A stretch of 64,000 nt of DNA from Methylobacterium planeticum (GTDB taxonomy: Bacteria; Pseudomonadota; Alphaproteobacteria; Rhizobiales; Beijerinckiaceae), in NCBI RefSeq assembly GCF_008806345.1, contig NZ_VZZJ01000006.1:186001-250000 (forward strand). Direction: 5' to 3'. Position numbers and translations under genes: made by a program. Under the pieces are notes generated by a model, which saw only the letters and a list, made by a program, of their open reading frames with translations, was not told the DNA's origin and made no database searches. Numbering within the stretch: position 1 is the first letter of the stretch; each line of letters starts with the position of its first letter. Below are positions 8,423 through 17,284 of the stretch, piece by piece.

Positions 8423-10810
8423 TCACACCGTGCTCGTGCGGCGCCCGCGCTCGGCGGCCAGGACGCGCTCGTTCTCGAATTCGAGCATCAGGCGCACCCA
8501 GTCGCTCGAGGCTTCGGCCTCGGCCGGGACCAGGGCCGCCCGCACCGGCTCGGGGTGGCGCACCGGCGGGTCGAGCGGGGGACCGGGCAGCGTCGCGGGC
8601 GCCGGGTCCGGCTCGTCGAAGACCGGGGCCGGGGCCGGATCGACCGCGACGGGGGGCCCCTCCCCGGCGAGGGCGTAGCGCAAAGCCCGCAGGGGCTCGA
8701 CGAGGCCCCACCAGACGAATTGCAGGGTGCCCGACAGGATGTCCTTGTGGCGGCGGCGGCGCAGCTGGAAGCGCCGCATCGCCTCGGCGTCGCCGTACAT
8801 CAGGCCGGCGAGCGCGGTGTAATCCTGCGGCCGCAGCGTGCCGAAGCGCAGGTGGCAGGTCGCCTCGTCGCCGGTCCGGGCGACGCGGTCGAGGGTGACG
8901 GGCAGCGCGCCCCCCGGCCGCGCCCCCGGGACCGGGACCACGGTCAGCGCGCCCGCCATGGCCCGGTGCCCGGCGCCGGGGACGAGGTGGCCGCTCGGCA
9001 ACCGGAGCGTGCAGGCCTCGGCGGAGACCCGCTCGATCGCGACGTCGACGGCCCGGCCGCCGAGGGTGAGGACCCCGCGCCGGTCGATCGGCAGGGACGG
9101 GGTCCGCTCGCGCTGGCGCCGCTCGGCGCAGACCCCGAGGGCCGCGCCCGCCGTCAGCAGGTTGAAGAAGTTCCACAGGCCGACGACGAGCATCAGGTTG
9201 GTGACGCCCGGCTCGAACAGGTAGCGCCAGGCGGCGACCGCGCAGCCGGCGAACAGCAGGGCGTAGACGGCGAAGAACGGCAGCGCGAGGGACGAGAGGT
9301 GGTCGTGGTCGAGGTTCGCGCCCTTGTTGGTGACCTTGAAGGTCGGCTTGCGCGGCGAGACCATCACCGAGACGATCGCCTTCGAGAGGTAGAGCCCCTG
9401 GATGTACTCGTAGAGCTCCGAGACGAAGGGCCAGCGGAACTTCCCGTAGACGTAGTTCTGCATCATCAGGTTGATGACGATGTAGGTCGCCGTGTAGGCG
9501 ATCGATTCGTCGACGCTGGCGACGAAGATCTTCAGGTCGAAGAAGATGTGCAGCAGCGGCGCGAACATGAAGATCAGCCGCGGCACCGGGAAGAACCAGA
9601 ACGTCATGCTCGACAGGTAGGCGAGCTTCTGGATCGGCTTCAGGCCCGTCTGGAAGGCGGGGTTCTTCAGGAGCAGGATCTGGAACATGCCCTGGCACCA
9701 GCGCGAGCGCTGGCCGATGAAATCCGCCAGGGTGTCGGGCTGCAGCCCGGCGATCAGCGGCTTGTCGACATAGGCGCTGGTCCAGCCGCGCGCGTGCAAC
9801 TCGAAGGCGGTCTCGCAATCCTCCGTGATGGTGATGCCCGAGAATCCCCCCGCCTCGTCGAGGGCCTCGCGGCGCAGGAGCGCGGCCGATCCGCAGAAGA
9901 ACGAGCCGTTCCACTTGTCGAGCCCGCGCTGCGTCACCGCGTAGAACATCTCGTTCTCGGAGGGCATGCGCTCGAAGGTGCGCAGGTTCCGCTCGATCGG
10001 GTCGGGGTTCAGGAAGGCGTGCGGCGTCTGCACCAGGAACAGGCGCGGATCCTGCGCGAAGTAGCCGATCGTCTCGCGCAGGAACGAGCGGAACGGCACG
10101 TGGTCGGCGTCGAACACCACCACGATCTCGCCGGTCGCCTGGGCGAGCCCGTTGTTCAGGTTGCCGGCCTTCGCGTGCAGGTTGCGTTCCCGGGTGAGGT
10201 AGCGGGCGCCGTGGTCGGCGCAGAGCGCCGTGAGCGCGGCGCGGCGCCGGCGCGCGGCCTCGGCCTTGCGGGGGTCGGGATCGGCGCATTTCTGGTCGGT
10301 GCCGCCGTCGTCGAGGAGCCAGATCGTCAGCTTCTCGGGCGGGTAGCTCATCTGCCGGGCGGCCGCGAGGGTCATGGCGAGGATCGCCGCGTCCTCGTTG
10401 TAGGTCGGCACGAAGACGTCGACGCTCGGCAGGTCGCCGGCGGGCGCCGCCGGCGGGGGCGGGCGCCGCAGGGGGTCGGCGTTGATGATCAGGCTGACGA
10501 ACAGGATGAAGACGCAGTACAGCTCGCCGACGAGCAGCAGCAGCCCGAACCCGAAGCTGACCGGGTCGGCCGGGGAGGGCAGGGTGCTGGTCACCCGCCA
10601 CAGGATGTAGCGGAGCACCACGAGGCTCCCCATCGCCAGGAAGACGAAGCGGGTGCGCGGGCCGTCGAGGAAGAGCCAGAGCACGATCATGGCCGCCATG
10701 GCGGCGAGGCTCATGGCGAGCTGGTTGCCGGTGCCGACGGGCTGGCTCAGCAGGAGGAGGCCGGCCGCGGTCGTCCCCATCCACGCGAGCCAACGGACCG
10801 CACTTCTCAC
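8423..10810 (-). CDS. bcsA: Cellulose synthase catalytic subunit BcsA (UDP-forming)
   Basis: A 795-residue inner-membrane processive GT2 enzyme polymerising UDP-glucose into beta-1,4-glucan. Visible catalytic elements are DD at 167-168, DAD at 234-236, TED at 329-331, QRSRW at 367-371 and the gating-loop FKVTNK at 491-496. About four N-terminal and four central membrane helices flank them. The PilZ domain (about 560-665) retains RxxxR (R565, R569), but the second c-di-GMP motif, normally D/NxSxxG, reads RVSAEA at 594-599, so it is degenerate. A Pro/Ala-rich tail follows. The annotated start is GTG at 10810. bcsB follows after 7 bases. A 490-base upstream region probably holds the operon promoter. 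Confidence 0.95.
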   Translation of the reverse strand: MRSAVRWLAWMGTTAAGLLLLSQPVGTGNQLAMSLAAMAAMIVLWLFLDGPRTRFVFLAMGSLVVLRYILWRVTSTLPSPADPVSFGFGLLLLVGELYCVFILFVSLIINADPLRRPPPPAAPAGDLPSVDVFVPTYNEDAAILAMTLAAARQMSYPPEKLTIWLLDDGGTDQKCADPDPRKAEAARRRRAALTALCADHGARYLTRERNLHAKAGNLNNGLAQATGEIVVVFDADHVPFRSFLRETIGYFAQDPRLFLVQTPHAFLNPDPIERNLRTFERMPSENEMFYAVTQRGLDKWNGSFFCGSAALLRREALDEAGGFSGITITEDCETAFELHARGWTSAYVDKPLIAGLQPDTLADFIGQRSRWCQGMFQILLLKNPAFQTGLKPIQKLAYLSSMTFWFFPVPRLIFMFAPLLHIFFDLKIFVASVDESIAYTATYIVINLMMQNYVYGKFRWPFVSELYEYIQGLYLSKAIVSVMVSPRKPTFKVTNKGANLDHDHLSSLALPFFAVYALLFAGCAVAAWRYLFEPGVTNLMLVVGLWNFFNLLTAGAALGVCAERRQRERTPSLPIDRRGVLTLGGRAVDVAIERVSAEACTLRLPSGHLVPGAGHRAMAGALTVVPVPGARPGGALPVTLDRVARTGDEATCHLRFGTLRPQDYTALAGLMYGDAEAMRRFQLRRRRHKDILSGTLQFVWWGLVEPLRALRYALAGEGPPVAVDPAPAPVFDEPDPAPATLPGPPLDPPVRHPEPVRAALVPAEAEASSDWVRLMLEFENERVLAAERGRRTSTV

Positions 10811-11302
10811 GCCTGCCTCTCCCGGGTCGCGGCTCGCCTCACCATCGGAATATGACCGTTTCTGGATCAGTCTCGGGATTCTCGGCCCATCATCTGACGA
10901 AATTTGCGGGCGTTCGGGTCAAAAATAAGTCACCATTCGAAGGATGAGCGCAAGCGCCTCCGGGGCCGCAGGCACAACTTTCGAAATCCGCCAGAGTTCG
11001 ACCGCCGAATATCCGTAAAATTACGACGATCTCCAATGGATCGACGACGGCGCAGCGCAGATTAATATTTTCGCACGCGATCGACCAGACGATTTTCATT
11101 CATGCAGGTCTTCCCCAAGTGGGGAAACCTGGCGGAAATAGCCGCCGGGAGATGAACCCCGCGGAGTCACCGGGCCGCCACCGGAAGGGCCCCGCAGGCG
11201 AAGCATCCGGTCGCCCGGAACAGCCCTTCTCGAAATCGCAAACCTGAAGCTCATCAGGATCTTGGGCCGGAACAGGCGCGGGAGAGCGGTGCGAGGCCGC
11301 GC
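10811..11302. other. Long intergenic region upstream of bcsA
   Basis: About 490 bases without a convincing gene between bcsS and bcsA, both on the minus strand. The half nearer bcsA (about 10840-11100) is clearly more AT-rich than the surrounding DNA, with runs such as AAAAATAAGTCA and ATTAATATTTTC, as expected of a promoter region. A perfect dyad lies at 11111-11126. The only frame in it, 69 codons on the minus strand, lacks GC3 bias and I reject it. No sigma-factor site can be assigned with confidence. Confidence 0.6.
11111..11126. promoter_or_regulatory. Palindrome upstream of bcsA, possible operator
   Basis: The sequence TTCCCCA-AG-TGGGGAA is a perfect 7-bp inverted repeat with a 2-base spacer. 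It lies about 300 bases upstream of bcsA in the AT-rich intergenic region and about 180 bases beyond the end of bcsS. Its shape fits binding by a dimeric regulator, or it could form a short hairpin. I cannot name the regulator. Confidence 0.35.
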
Positions 11303-12112
11303 TCAGAAGTTCGCGCGCGCCTCGACGCTCGAGTAATAGCCCGATCCCTGGACCCGATCCTTGACGTAGCCGGCCGCGAGGGAGACCTGGACCGGCCCGA
11401 AGGCCAGGCCCGACAGGTGGGCGCCGACGCGGTACTGGCGGAAGAAGTCGTCGCCGAGGAACAGCGCCTCAGGTCCGATATAGACGCCGTCCGCCACCAT
11501 GTAGCCGACGCGGAAGCGCGAGTAATAGGCGTTGAACTTGGTCGAGTAGGCGCCGTAGGCGGAGACCATGGTCCGGTCGGTCGGGGTCGCGTAGAGGCTC
11601 GCCGCGACCTTGAGGCCGACGCCGGTGCCCACCACCGGGTTGCCCGGATCGGGAACCGAGAGCTGGTTGCTGCGCACGTTGAAGCCGATATAGCCGGCGA
11701 GCGCCGCGTCCCGCCAGATCCACTCGTAACCGGTGAGGAGGCCGCCCTCCTGCTGGTAGCCGTTGACCCGGGCGGCGACCGCGCGGCCGGGATAGGAGTA
11801 GGTGCCGGCGATGCCCTCGACGCGCACGCGCACGCCGCTCTGGGTCGGCGGGCCGCCGGGCGCGGCCGTCACGGTCAGCGAGCCGAAGGCGGAGCTGTTC
11901 GAGGTCACGCTCGTCGACCCGTCGACGGCGACCGCCCAGCTGTCGTCCACGGCCTGCTGCTGCGCCCCCGTGTACCAGTCGGCCGCCCCGTTCGCAGCCG
12001 GCAGGTCCGCCGCCCGCACGGGGCCCCCGGACAGTATCGGCGCGACGGCGGCGAAGACGATCATGGATCTGCCCGCGCTCCGCGAGACTCGATGCTGCCG
12101 GACGATCCCCAA
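11303..12112 (-). CDS. bcsS: Cellulose biosynthesis protein BcsS
   Basis: An exported protein of about 269 residues matching BcsS, an accessory of alphaproteobacterial cellulose loci. A hydrophobic signal (IVFAAVAPILSGGPVRA) precedes a mature region rich in Gly/Tyr beta strands (GYEWIWRDAALAGYIG, YSRFRVGYMVADGVYIGPEAL, FRQYRVGAHLSGLAFG). The chain ends VEARANF with a terminal aromatic residue, as in outer-membrane beta-barrels. I prefer the TTG at 12112: a strong GGAGG stands 8 bases before it and falls inside the coding part of the longer GTG (12127) version. It is transcribed toward bcsA and may be its own unit, given the long gap that follows. Location in the outer membrane is inferred. 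Confidence 0.75.
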   Translation of the reverse strand: MGIVRQHRVSRSAGRSMIVFAAVAPILSGGPVRAADLPAANGAADWYTGAQQQAVDDSWAVAVDGSTSVTSNSSAFGSLTVTAAPGGPPTQSGVRVRVEGIAGTYSYPGRAVAARVNGYQQEGGLLTGYEWIWRDAALAGYIGFNVRSNQLSVPDPGNPVVGTGVGLKVAASLYATPTDRTMVSAYGAYSTKFNAYYSRFRVGYMVADGVYIGPEALFLGDDFFRQYRVGAHLSGLAFGPVQVSLAAGYVKDRVQGSGYYSSVEARANF

Positions 12113-12225
12113 GGCCGCTCCCTCCACGGGTTTCGGTGTTCCGATGCACCGATTTATCCCTGTCGAGGGTTAACAAGTACTCAGCTTGACGTTGTACATT
12201 TCATCGAAAGAACCGTACGGACGCC

Positions 12226-14685
12226 TCACGCAGCCTCGGCGCGCTGGGGCGACACGGCGCCGAGGATCGCCGCGAGATCCTCCTGCCGGAACGGCTTGTC
12301 GAGCTGCAGGAACGCGCGCGCGGCGCTCGGCAATTGCCCGTGGGGGCTCGCCAGGATGATGCGGATGCCGGGATGGCGCTCGACCACCGTGGCGGCGAGC
12401 TGGAGCCCCGTCATCACCGGCATGGACTGGTCCGCGATCATGGCGTCGTAGCCGGCGCTCTCGGCGAGCAGCGCGAGCGCGTGCTCGCCCGAGGCCGCCT
12501 GCACCACGCGATGCCCGAGATCGATCAAGGCCTCGGCGAGGCTCGCCCGCACGAGGCTGTCGCTCTCGACGAGGAGGATGCGCAGGTCCGGCTGCCCGGG
12601 CGGCGCCTCGGCCGCGCGCGCCCGCTCGGCCGCCGGGAGCCAGATCTCCGCCAGGAAGGCGGCCTCGGCCGTCCCGTCCGACACGAGGTGGAGGCCGCCC
12701 CCGGCCTCGCCGAGGAGGAGCGCCACCGTGGCCAGAGCCTCGGTCGTGCTCGTTCGCGGGCCGGTTCCGGGCGTCGGGCGCCCGCTGGCGAGGAGGAGGC
12801 GGAGATAGGGGCCGGGCGGCAGATCGAGGCCCGGCGCCTCTCCGTCGCCCGGCGCGGCCGCCCCGATGGCGAAGCCGTTCAGCCCGAGGTCGCGGAAGTG
12901 GAAGGCGACGTTGAGGAGGAGGACTTCGAGGAAGCGCTCGCCGCACCGCGCCCGCGGCAGGTCCGCCGGGATGCGGTCGATCACCGGCGTGCCGCGCAGG
13001 ACGTTCGCCTGCAGGAAGGGGAGGAAGGCCGCGACCGTCGCCGCGAGATCGCTCTCGGCCACGGATCCGGCCGTGTGCTCGGCATCGCCGCGGACGAGGT
13101 GCAGCAGCCGCCGGGTCAGGGCCGTGCCGCGGAGCGCCCCCGTCAGGGCCGCGTCGACGAGGCGGGCGGGATCGGGCTCGAGGGCGTGGCGGCGCCGCAG
13201 CGCCCCGAGATTGGCCTGGACGACGGTCAGCACGGCGTTGAAATCGTGGACGATCCCGTCCGTGACCCGCCGCAGGACGAGGTCGCGCCGGCGCTCGTTC
13301 AGGTCGGCCGGCCGCAGCGCTCCGATCCTCTGCTCCGCGGTCAGCGCGCGGCTGAGGGCGTGGAGGCGCGGCGTGCCGCCGGCGTCGGGTTCGGCGTCGC
13401 GCAGGAAGCGCACGAGGACGCGGCGGTCTCCGGAGGCACCGTGCGCCCGGGTGCGCAGGACGACGTCGTGCGGGCCGTCCGCCGCGAGCGCGGCCCGGAT
13501 GGTGAGCGCCAGGAGATCGTGGTCGGCGGGGTCGAACCGTGCGGTCAGGTCGGTCAGCTCGGCGGCCCGGTCGATGGCGGCGGGCGTGCCGAGGCTGTCC
13601 CGGTCCGCCCAGATCACCCGGTTGGTGGCCGGATCGATCTCCCAGCAGCTCCAGCCGGACATCGCCTCGAAGGTCTGGAGCCGGCGCTTGACCCGGTCGA
13701 GGCCGGTGCCGGCGCCGGCCAGGAAAGCCTCGGAGCTCCTGGCGCGCCCCGCCATCACCCGGGTCAGCGCGTCGAACTCGCTGACCCGGGAGACCGGCGC
13801 GGCCTCGCCGTCCGGCGCCTGCGCCCCGGCGAGGCGGGCGAGCGGCCGGGCCGCGCGGCCCGCGAGCGCGTAGCCGAGGATGGCCGCCGCGAGGGTCAGG
13901 GCGAGGCCGAACCCGAGGACCCTTCCGCCCGGGGTCTCGAAGGCGGCGTTCGCGCCGCGCGGCGCCTGGGCGGTGACCAGCCAGCCGGAACTCGCGAGGT
14001 CGCCGTAGCCGCGCGTCGGCGCCGAGGCCTCGAGGAGCGAGGCGGCCCCGGTCGCCGGTCCGCCCGCCAGGATCTGGCCGTCGGCCCCCGTGACCGTGAA
14101 GGCGGCGCCGGGGAGCGCCAGGGACCGGCGCAGCTGCGCATCGATGCCTGAGAAGAAGTCCGGGCCGATCCGGAGGAGGAGGCGGTCGCTCTGCCCCGGC
14201 GTGCCGAGGGAGACGGCCACGTCGACGACGCCGCTCGCCGCATCCCCCGTGGCGACGACCATCTGGGCATTCCGCGCCCGGGCGAACCAGGTCTGCCGCG
14301 CGAGGTTCTGGCCGAGCCGGCGCGGGTCGCCCGCGGCCCGCACGCCGCCCTCCGGCGTCACCAGGATCGCCTCGCGGTAGACCGGGTTCTGCGACAGCCA
14401 GGCCTGGAGCAGGGCCGAGCGCTCGCCGTCGGGCAGCGCGGCATCGCCGGGCCGCAGGAACAGGGTGGCGTTGCGCGCATCCGTCTCGACGGCGTGGAGG
14501 CCCTGGTCGATCGCCTGCGCGTAGGCGCGCGCGGCGGCGAGCACCGCCTGCTCCGCCGCGCCCGAACCGGGATGCGAGTCCGCGACGCCGAGGCCGAGCC
14601 ACGCCAGGGCGAACGCCACGGCCGCGATGCCGGCGAGTTGCGCCGCGTTCAGCACCCTCAGCGGGATCCGGACGGAGTCCAGCAT
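12226..14685 (-). CDS. Membrane hybrid histidine kinase with degenerate ATPase domain and C-terminal receiver
   Basis: An 819-residue sensor. Domains in order: membrane helix 14-33, periplasmic Cache-like domain about 40-255, second helix 257-276, PAS-like region about 335-440, H-box VHDFNAVLTV with His480, ATPase-like region about 540-685, and receiver domain 702-812. The receiver looks functional (D752 acceptor, acidic E707/D709, K797). The ATPase part is not: the N-box asparagine segment reads NVAFHFRDLG, and no DxGxG box is present where GPYLRLLLASGRPTPGTG stands. It is therefore probably a pseudokinase that receives or relays phosphate from another kinase. It lies about 110 bases upstream of bcsS on the same strand, so a role in controlling cellulose synthesis is a positional inference. 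Confidence 0.85.
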   Translation of the reverse strand: MLDSVRIPLRVLNAAQLAGIAAVAFALAWLGLGVADSHPGSGAAEQAVLAAARAYAQAIDQGLHAVETDARNATLFLRPGDAALPDGERSALLQAWLSQNPVYREAILVTPEGGVRAAGDPRRLGQNLARQTWFARARNAQMVVATGDAASGVVDVAVSLGTPGQSDRLLLRIGPDFFSGIDAQLRRSLALPGAAFTVTGADGQILAGGPATGAASLLEASAPTRGYGDLASSGWLVTAQAPRGANAAFETPGGRVLGFGLALTLAAAILGYALAGRAARPLARLAGAQAPDGEAAPVSRVSEFDALTRVMAGRARSSEAFLAGAGTGLDRVKRRLQTFEAMSGWSCWEIDPATNRVIWADRDSLGTPAAIDRAAELTDLTARFDPADHDLLALTIRAALAADGPHDVVLRTRAHGASGDRRVLVRFLRDAEPDAGGTPRLHALSRALTAEQRIGALRPADLNERRRDLVLRRVTDGIVHDFNAVLTVVQANLGALRRRHALEPDPARLVDAALTGALRGTALTRRLLHLVRGDAEHTAGSVAESDLAATVAAFLPFLQANVLRGTPVIDRIPADLPRARCGERFLEVLLLNVAFHFRDLGLNGFAIGAAAPGDGEAPGLDLPPGPYLRLLLASGRPTPGTGPRTSTTEALATVALLLGEAGGGLHLVSDGTAEAAFLAEIWLPAAERARAAEAPPGQPDLRILLVESDSLVRASLAEALIDLGHRVVQAASGEHALALLAESAGYDAMIADQSMPVMTGLQLAATVVERHPGIRIILASPHGQLPSAARAFLQLDKPFRQEDLAAILGAVSPQRAEAA

Positions 14686-14910
14686 GCAGTCGCTCCGCCG
14701 GCCTCGCCTGCCGGTCGCGGCAGGCCACGATCGGCCATCCGTCCGGTCAAGCGAGGGCGGGAAGCGCTTAAAGGCGGGTTAAGAGGCCCGCGGAAACCGC
14801 CCGCTCCGGGGCTTTCCCCCCAGGCGAAACCTCTCGGGCGAACACCCTCACGGCGGTCCCGGCGCGAGCGAGCGCCTGAACCGCCGGGGCTCGGGCGAAT
14901 CGGGCGCGGC

Positions 14911-15735
14911 TCAGCGCGCCTGATAGGTGTGCTCGGTCGCCGGGAAGGTGCCGGCCCGGACCTCCTCGGCATAGGCCCGCACCGAATCCTCGATCTGGCT
15001 GCGCAGGGAGCCGAAGCTCTTCACGAATTTCGGCGCCCGGTCGCTCAGCCCCAGCATGTCCTCGAGGACGAGGATCTGGCCGTCGCACTCGGCGGTGGCG
15101 CCGATCCCGATGGTCGGGGCGGTGACGTCGGGGGAGCGCGCGATGGCGCGGGCCACGGGCTCCACGATGCCCTCGAGGACGATCGCGAAGGCGCCGGCCT
15201 CGCTGATCGCGCGGGCATCCTCCATCAGCTGGCGCTCGGCCTCGGCCCCGCGGCCCTGGACCCGGAAGCCGCCCATCGTATTCACCGATTGGGGGGTGAG
15301 CCCGATATGGCCCATCACCGGGACGCCGCGCTGGGTCAGGAACGCCACCGTGTCGGCGAAGCGCGCGCCGCCCTCCATCTTGATCGCCCCGGCGCCCGTC
15401 TCCTTCAGCACGCGGGCGGCGCTGAGGAAGGCCTGCTCGCGGCTCGCCTCGTAGGAGCCGAAGGGCATGTCGACGACCACGAGGGCGCGCGAGGTCCCGC
15501 GCATCACCGCCTGCGCCTGCAGGATCATCATCTCGAGGGTGACGGGCAGGGTCGATTCCATGCCGTGCATCACCATCCCGAGGGAATCGCCCACGAGGAT
15601 GAAGTCGCAATAGGCGTCGAGGATGCTCGCCGTGTGGGCATGGTAGGCGGTGAGCGCGATGATCTTGCGGCCCTCGGCCTTGCTCCTGGCGAGGTCGATC
15701 GCGCGCAGGCGGCGGGATTGGACAACCTGGGACAT
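14911..15735 (-). CDS. panB: 3-methyl-2-oxobutanoate hydroxymethyltransferase
   Basis: A 274-residue cytosolic enzyme that transfers a hydroxymethyl group from methylenetetrahydrofolate to 2-oxoisovalerate, the first committed step to pantothenate and CoA. Family motifs are clear: [25 protein letters not shown] (metal-binding Asp), [15 protein letters not shown], and [21 protein letters not shown]. Length is normal. No panC neighbour is visible. It is separated by about 225 bases from the hybrid kinase gene downstream and has an intergenic region of 500 bases upstream. Confidence 0.96.
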   Translation of the reverse strand: MSQVVQSRRLRAIDLARSKAEGRKIIALTAYHAHTASILDAYCDFILVGDSLGMVMHGMESTLPVTLEMMILQAQAVMRGTSRALVVVDMPFGSYEASREQAFLSAARVLKETGAGAIKMEGGARFADTVAFLTQRGVPVMGHIGLTPQSVNTMGGFRVQGRGAEAERQLMEDARAISEAGAFAIVLEGIVEPVARAIARSPDVTAPTIGIGATAECDGQILVLEDMLGLSDRAPKFVKSFGSLRSQIEDSVRAYAEEVRAGTFPATEHTYQAR

Positions 15736-16238
15736 CGCTCAAATACCCATCTCTCACGCGTGAGCGCCGGACCCCGCGCGGGCCTGCCCTCCAGGCTCCG
15801 TGCGCGGGCGCTCGGCGGCGCTTATACAACGCCGGAGACCGGGAATCTGCCGCGCGGCCGGCCGTTCGGGCGCCGGGCATGACAGATGCCCCCGCGGATC
15901 AAGGCCGGCGCGTCGCTGAAACAGGGGATGAGGGTCGCCCGGGAGGGGCCTGCGGCCGCGTGCAGATCATGGCGATGGCGTCGCCGGACCGATGCCCTTT
16001 GCGGGCGTTTCCTCCCGAGACTTCGGCCCCTCCGGGCCTGCCTTGTTTCCGCCACAACCGCGGCGGTGTCAACAGATCCGCGCGTGAGAAACGACCCCGA
16101 AGCTGCTGATACTTTAGGCGAAAACGGGGATGCGCACGCTTGCGGCAACGGCGGCGCCCGGCGGCGCAGATCCGGTCCCTCGCGGCCCCCCCGGGCCGGT
16201 GATCCGGGCCCGCAGGTTCGGCCGCCAAGGCCCCGGCG
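15736..16238. other. Intergenic region, no gene seen
   Basis: Five hundred bases between panB and the thioredoxin-fold gene, both on the minus strand. It contains short frames on both strands, but none shows a convincing product, ribosome-binding site or codon bias. The panB promoter must lie in its left part. No RNA gene or repeat was recognised. Confidence 0.5.
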
Positions 16239-16643
16239 TCAGAGGGTTTTCTCGACGAGGCTCTCGATCCATTCCGGCTGCGTCTCGCCGACCGAGCGCC
16301 CGACCTCCTGCCGGCCCTTGTAGGCGATCAGGGTGCTCTGCTGGCGCGCATCGAAGCGGCGCAGCAGGGGCTTCTGCGTGTCGAAATCGATCTCGAGGAG
16401 GACGAGGTCCTTGAAGCGCGGATCGGCCCCGAGCTTGGCGAGGATCGGCTTCTGCGTCCGGCAGATCGGGCACCAGGGCGCCGACACCACGACGAGGACC
16501 GGTTTGCCGGCGGCCTGCGCCGCCTCGAAGGTCTCGGGGTCGAAGGGCTGGGCCGCCGCCGGGGCCGCGAGGCCTACCGCGACGAGGCCGGCCGCGAGCA
16601 GGGCGGCCACCGGGAAACGGAGGAAGCGACGGCGACCGATCAT
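16239..16643 (-). CDS. Periplasmic thioredoxin-fold protein
   Basis: A 134-residue exported protein with a twin-arginine-like or Sec signal (MIGRRRFLRFPVAALLAAG, cleavage near AAAAQ) and a thioredoxin active site APWCPICRTQ at about residues 56-65, followed by PILAKLGADPRFKDLVLLEIDFD. It probably reduces disulfides of periplasmic partners. It is the last gene of a four-gene minus-strand unit with the CxxxCW, SoxYZ-like and hydrolase genes, 27 bases after its neighbour. That context suggests it keeps the SoxYZ-like carrier cysteine reduced. Confidence 0.85.
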   Translation of the reverse strand: MIGRRRFLRFPVAALLAAGLVAVGLAAPAAAQPFDPETFEAAQAAGKPVLVVVSAPWCPICRTQKPILAKLGADPRFKDLVLLEIDFDTQKPLLRRFDARQQSTLIAYKGRQEVGRSVGETQPEWIESLVEKTL

Positions 16644-16670
16644 GGCGTGGCTGTCCTTGCGGGGGGCGCC

Positions 16671-17264
16671 TCAGCGCTGGGCGTCGCCCGCGGCGCGCGC
16701 GGCCCAGGCGGGATCAGGCTTGATCACCGCGGTCTCGTGCTTGTCCTGCCAGCCCTCGATCCCCTCGGGGAACCAGTGCACGCGGGTGTATCCCTTGAGG
16801 ACGAGGCGCTTGGCCGCGTTCCAGCTGCCCCAGCAATCCGGGTGGCAGAAGGTGACGATGACCTTGCCCTTGTCGTTGCCCGTGAGGGCCGCGACGCGCT
16901 CGTAGAACAGGGCCTCGTGCGCCGGGTCCGTCGGCGCCGCGCCCGCATTCGGCATCCAGACGGCGCCCGGGACCGAGCGGTGCGCGGGCAGCCACGGGCG
17001 GTCGGCCGGGAAGTTCTGGGGCTTGCGGTCGGCGATTGCCACGTCGAGGAGCAGCGGCCCGCCGGGCATCAGCGCGTCGAGGGCGGCGATGTCGACGACC
17101 GTCGCCCCCGCGAGCGTCGCCGGGGTGTAGCCGTGCTGGGGCCCGGTCCAGATCCCGTCGGGCTCGGGCACGTTCAGGGGCGAATCGGCGGGGGCGGCCG
17201 CGAGAAGCAGGGCGGCCGCCAGGATCGTGGCGCCCCGCAGGGCGGCGCTCGGGACGCGGCGCAT
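16671..17264 (-). CDS. PQQ-dependent catabolism-associated CxxxCW motif protein (rhodanese-like)
   Basis: About 197 residues with a signal peptide (ILAAALLLAAAPA). A rhodanese-like fold carries the segment VTFCHPDCWGSWNAAKRL, which contains the CxxxCW motif defining this family; members co-occur with PQQ-dependent alcohol dehydrogenase systems and may bind a redox cofactor or carry sulfur. The frame extends to a TTG at 17270, but the ATG at 17264 has a GAGGG about 8 bases upstream and is the better start. It lies 14 bases after the SoxYZ-like gene and 27 before the thioredoxin-fold gene, so all four are one operon. Confidence 0.88.
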   Translation of the reverse strand: MRRVPSAALRGATILAAALLLAAAPADSPLNVPEPDGIWTGPQHGYTPATLAGATVVDIAALDALMPGGPLLLDVAIADRKPQNFPADRPWLPAHRSVPGAVWMPNAGAAPTDPAHEALFYERVAALTGNDKGKVIVTFCHPDCWGSWNAAKRLVLKGYTRVHWFPEGIEGWQDKHETAVIKPDPAWAARAAGDAQR

Positions 17265-17284
17265 CGGCAAGCCCTCGCGGCGCC

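Noticed and set aside
5845..10855. Very long plus-strand frames opposite bcsB and bcsA
   Set aside because: They are antisense shadows of strongly supported genes, typical of very high GC DNA. The products are Arg/Gly/Ala/Glu repeats without domains.
10890..11099. 69-codon minus-strand frame upstream of bcsA
   Set aside because: It lacks GC3 bias and lies in the AT-rich region that probably holds the promoter.
15822..16323. Short frames between panB and the thioredoxin-fold gene
   Set aside because: No ribosome-binding site, no codon bias, and Arg/Pro-rich products on several frames at once.
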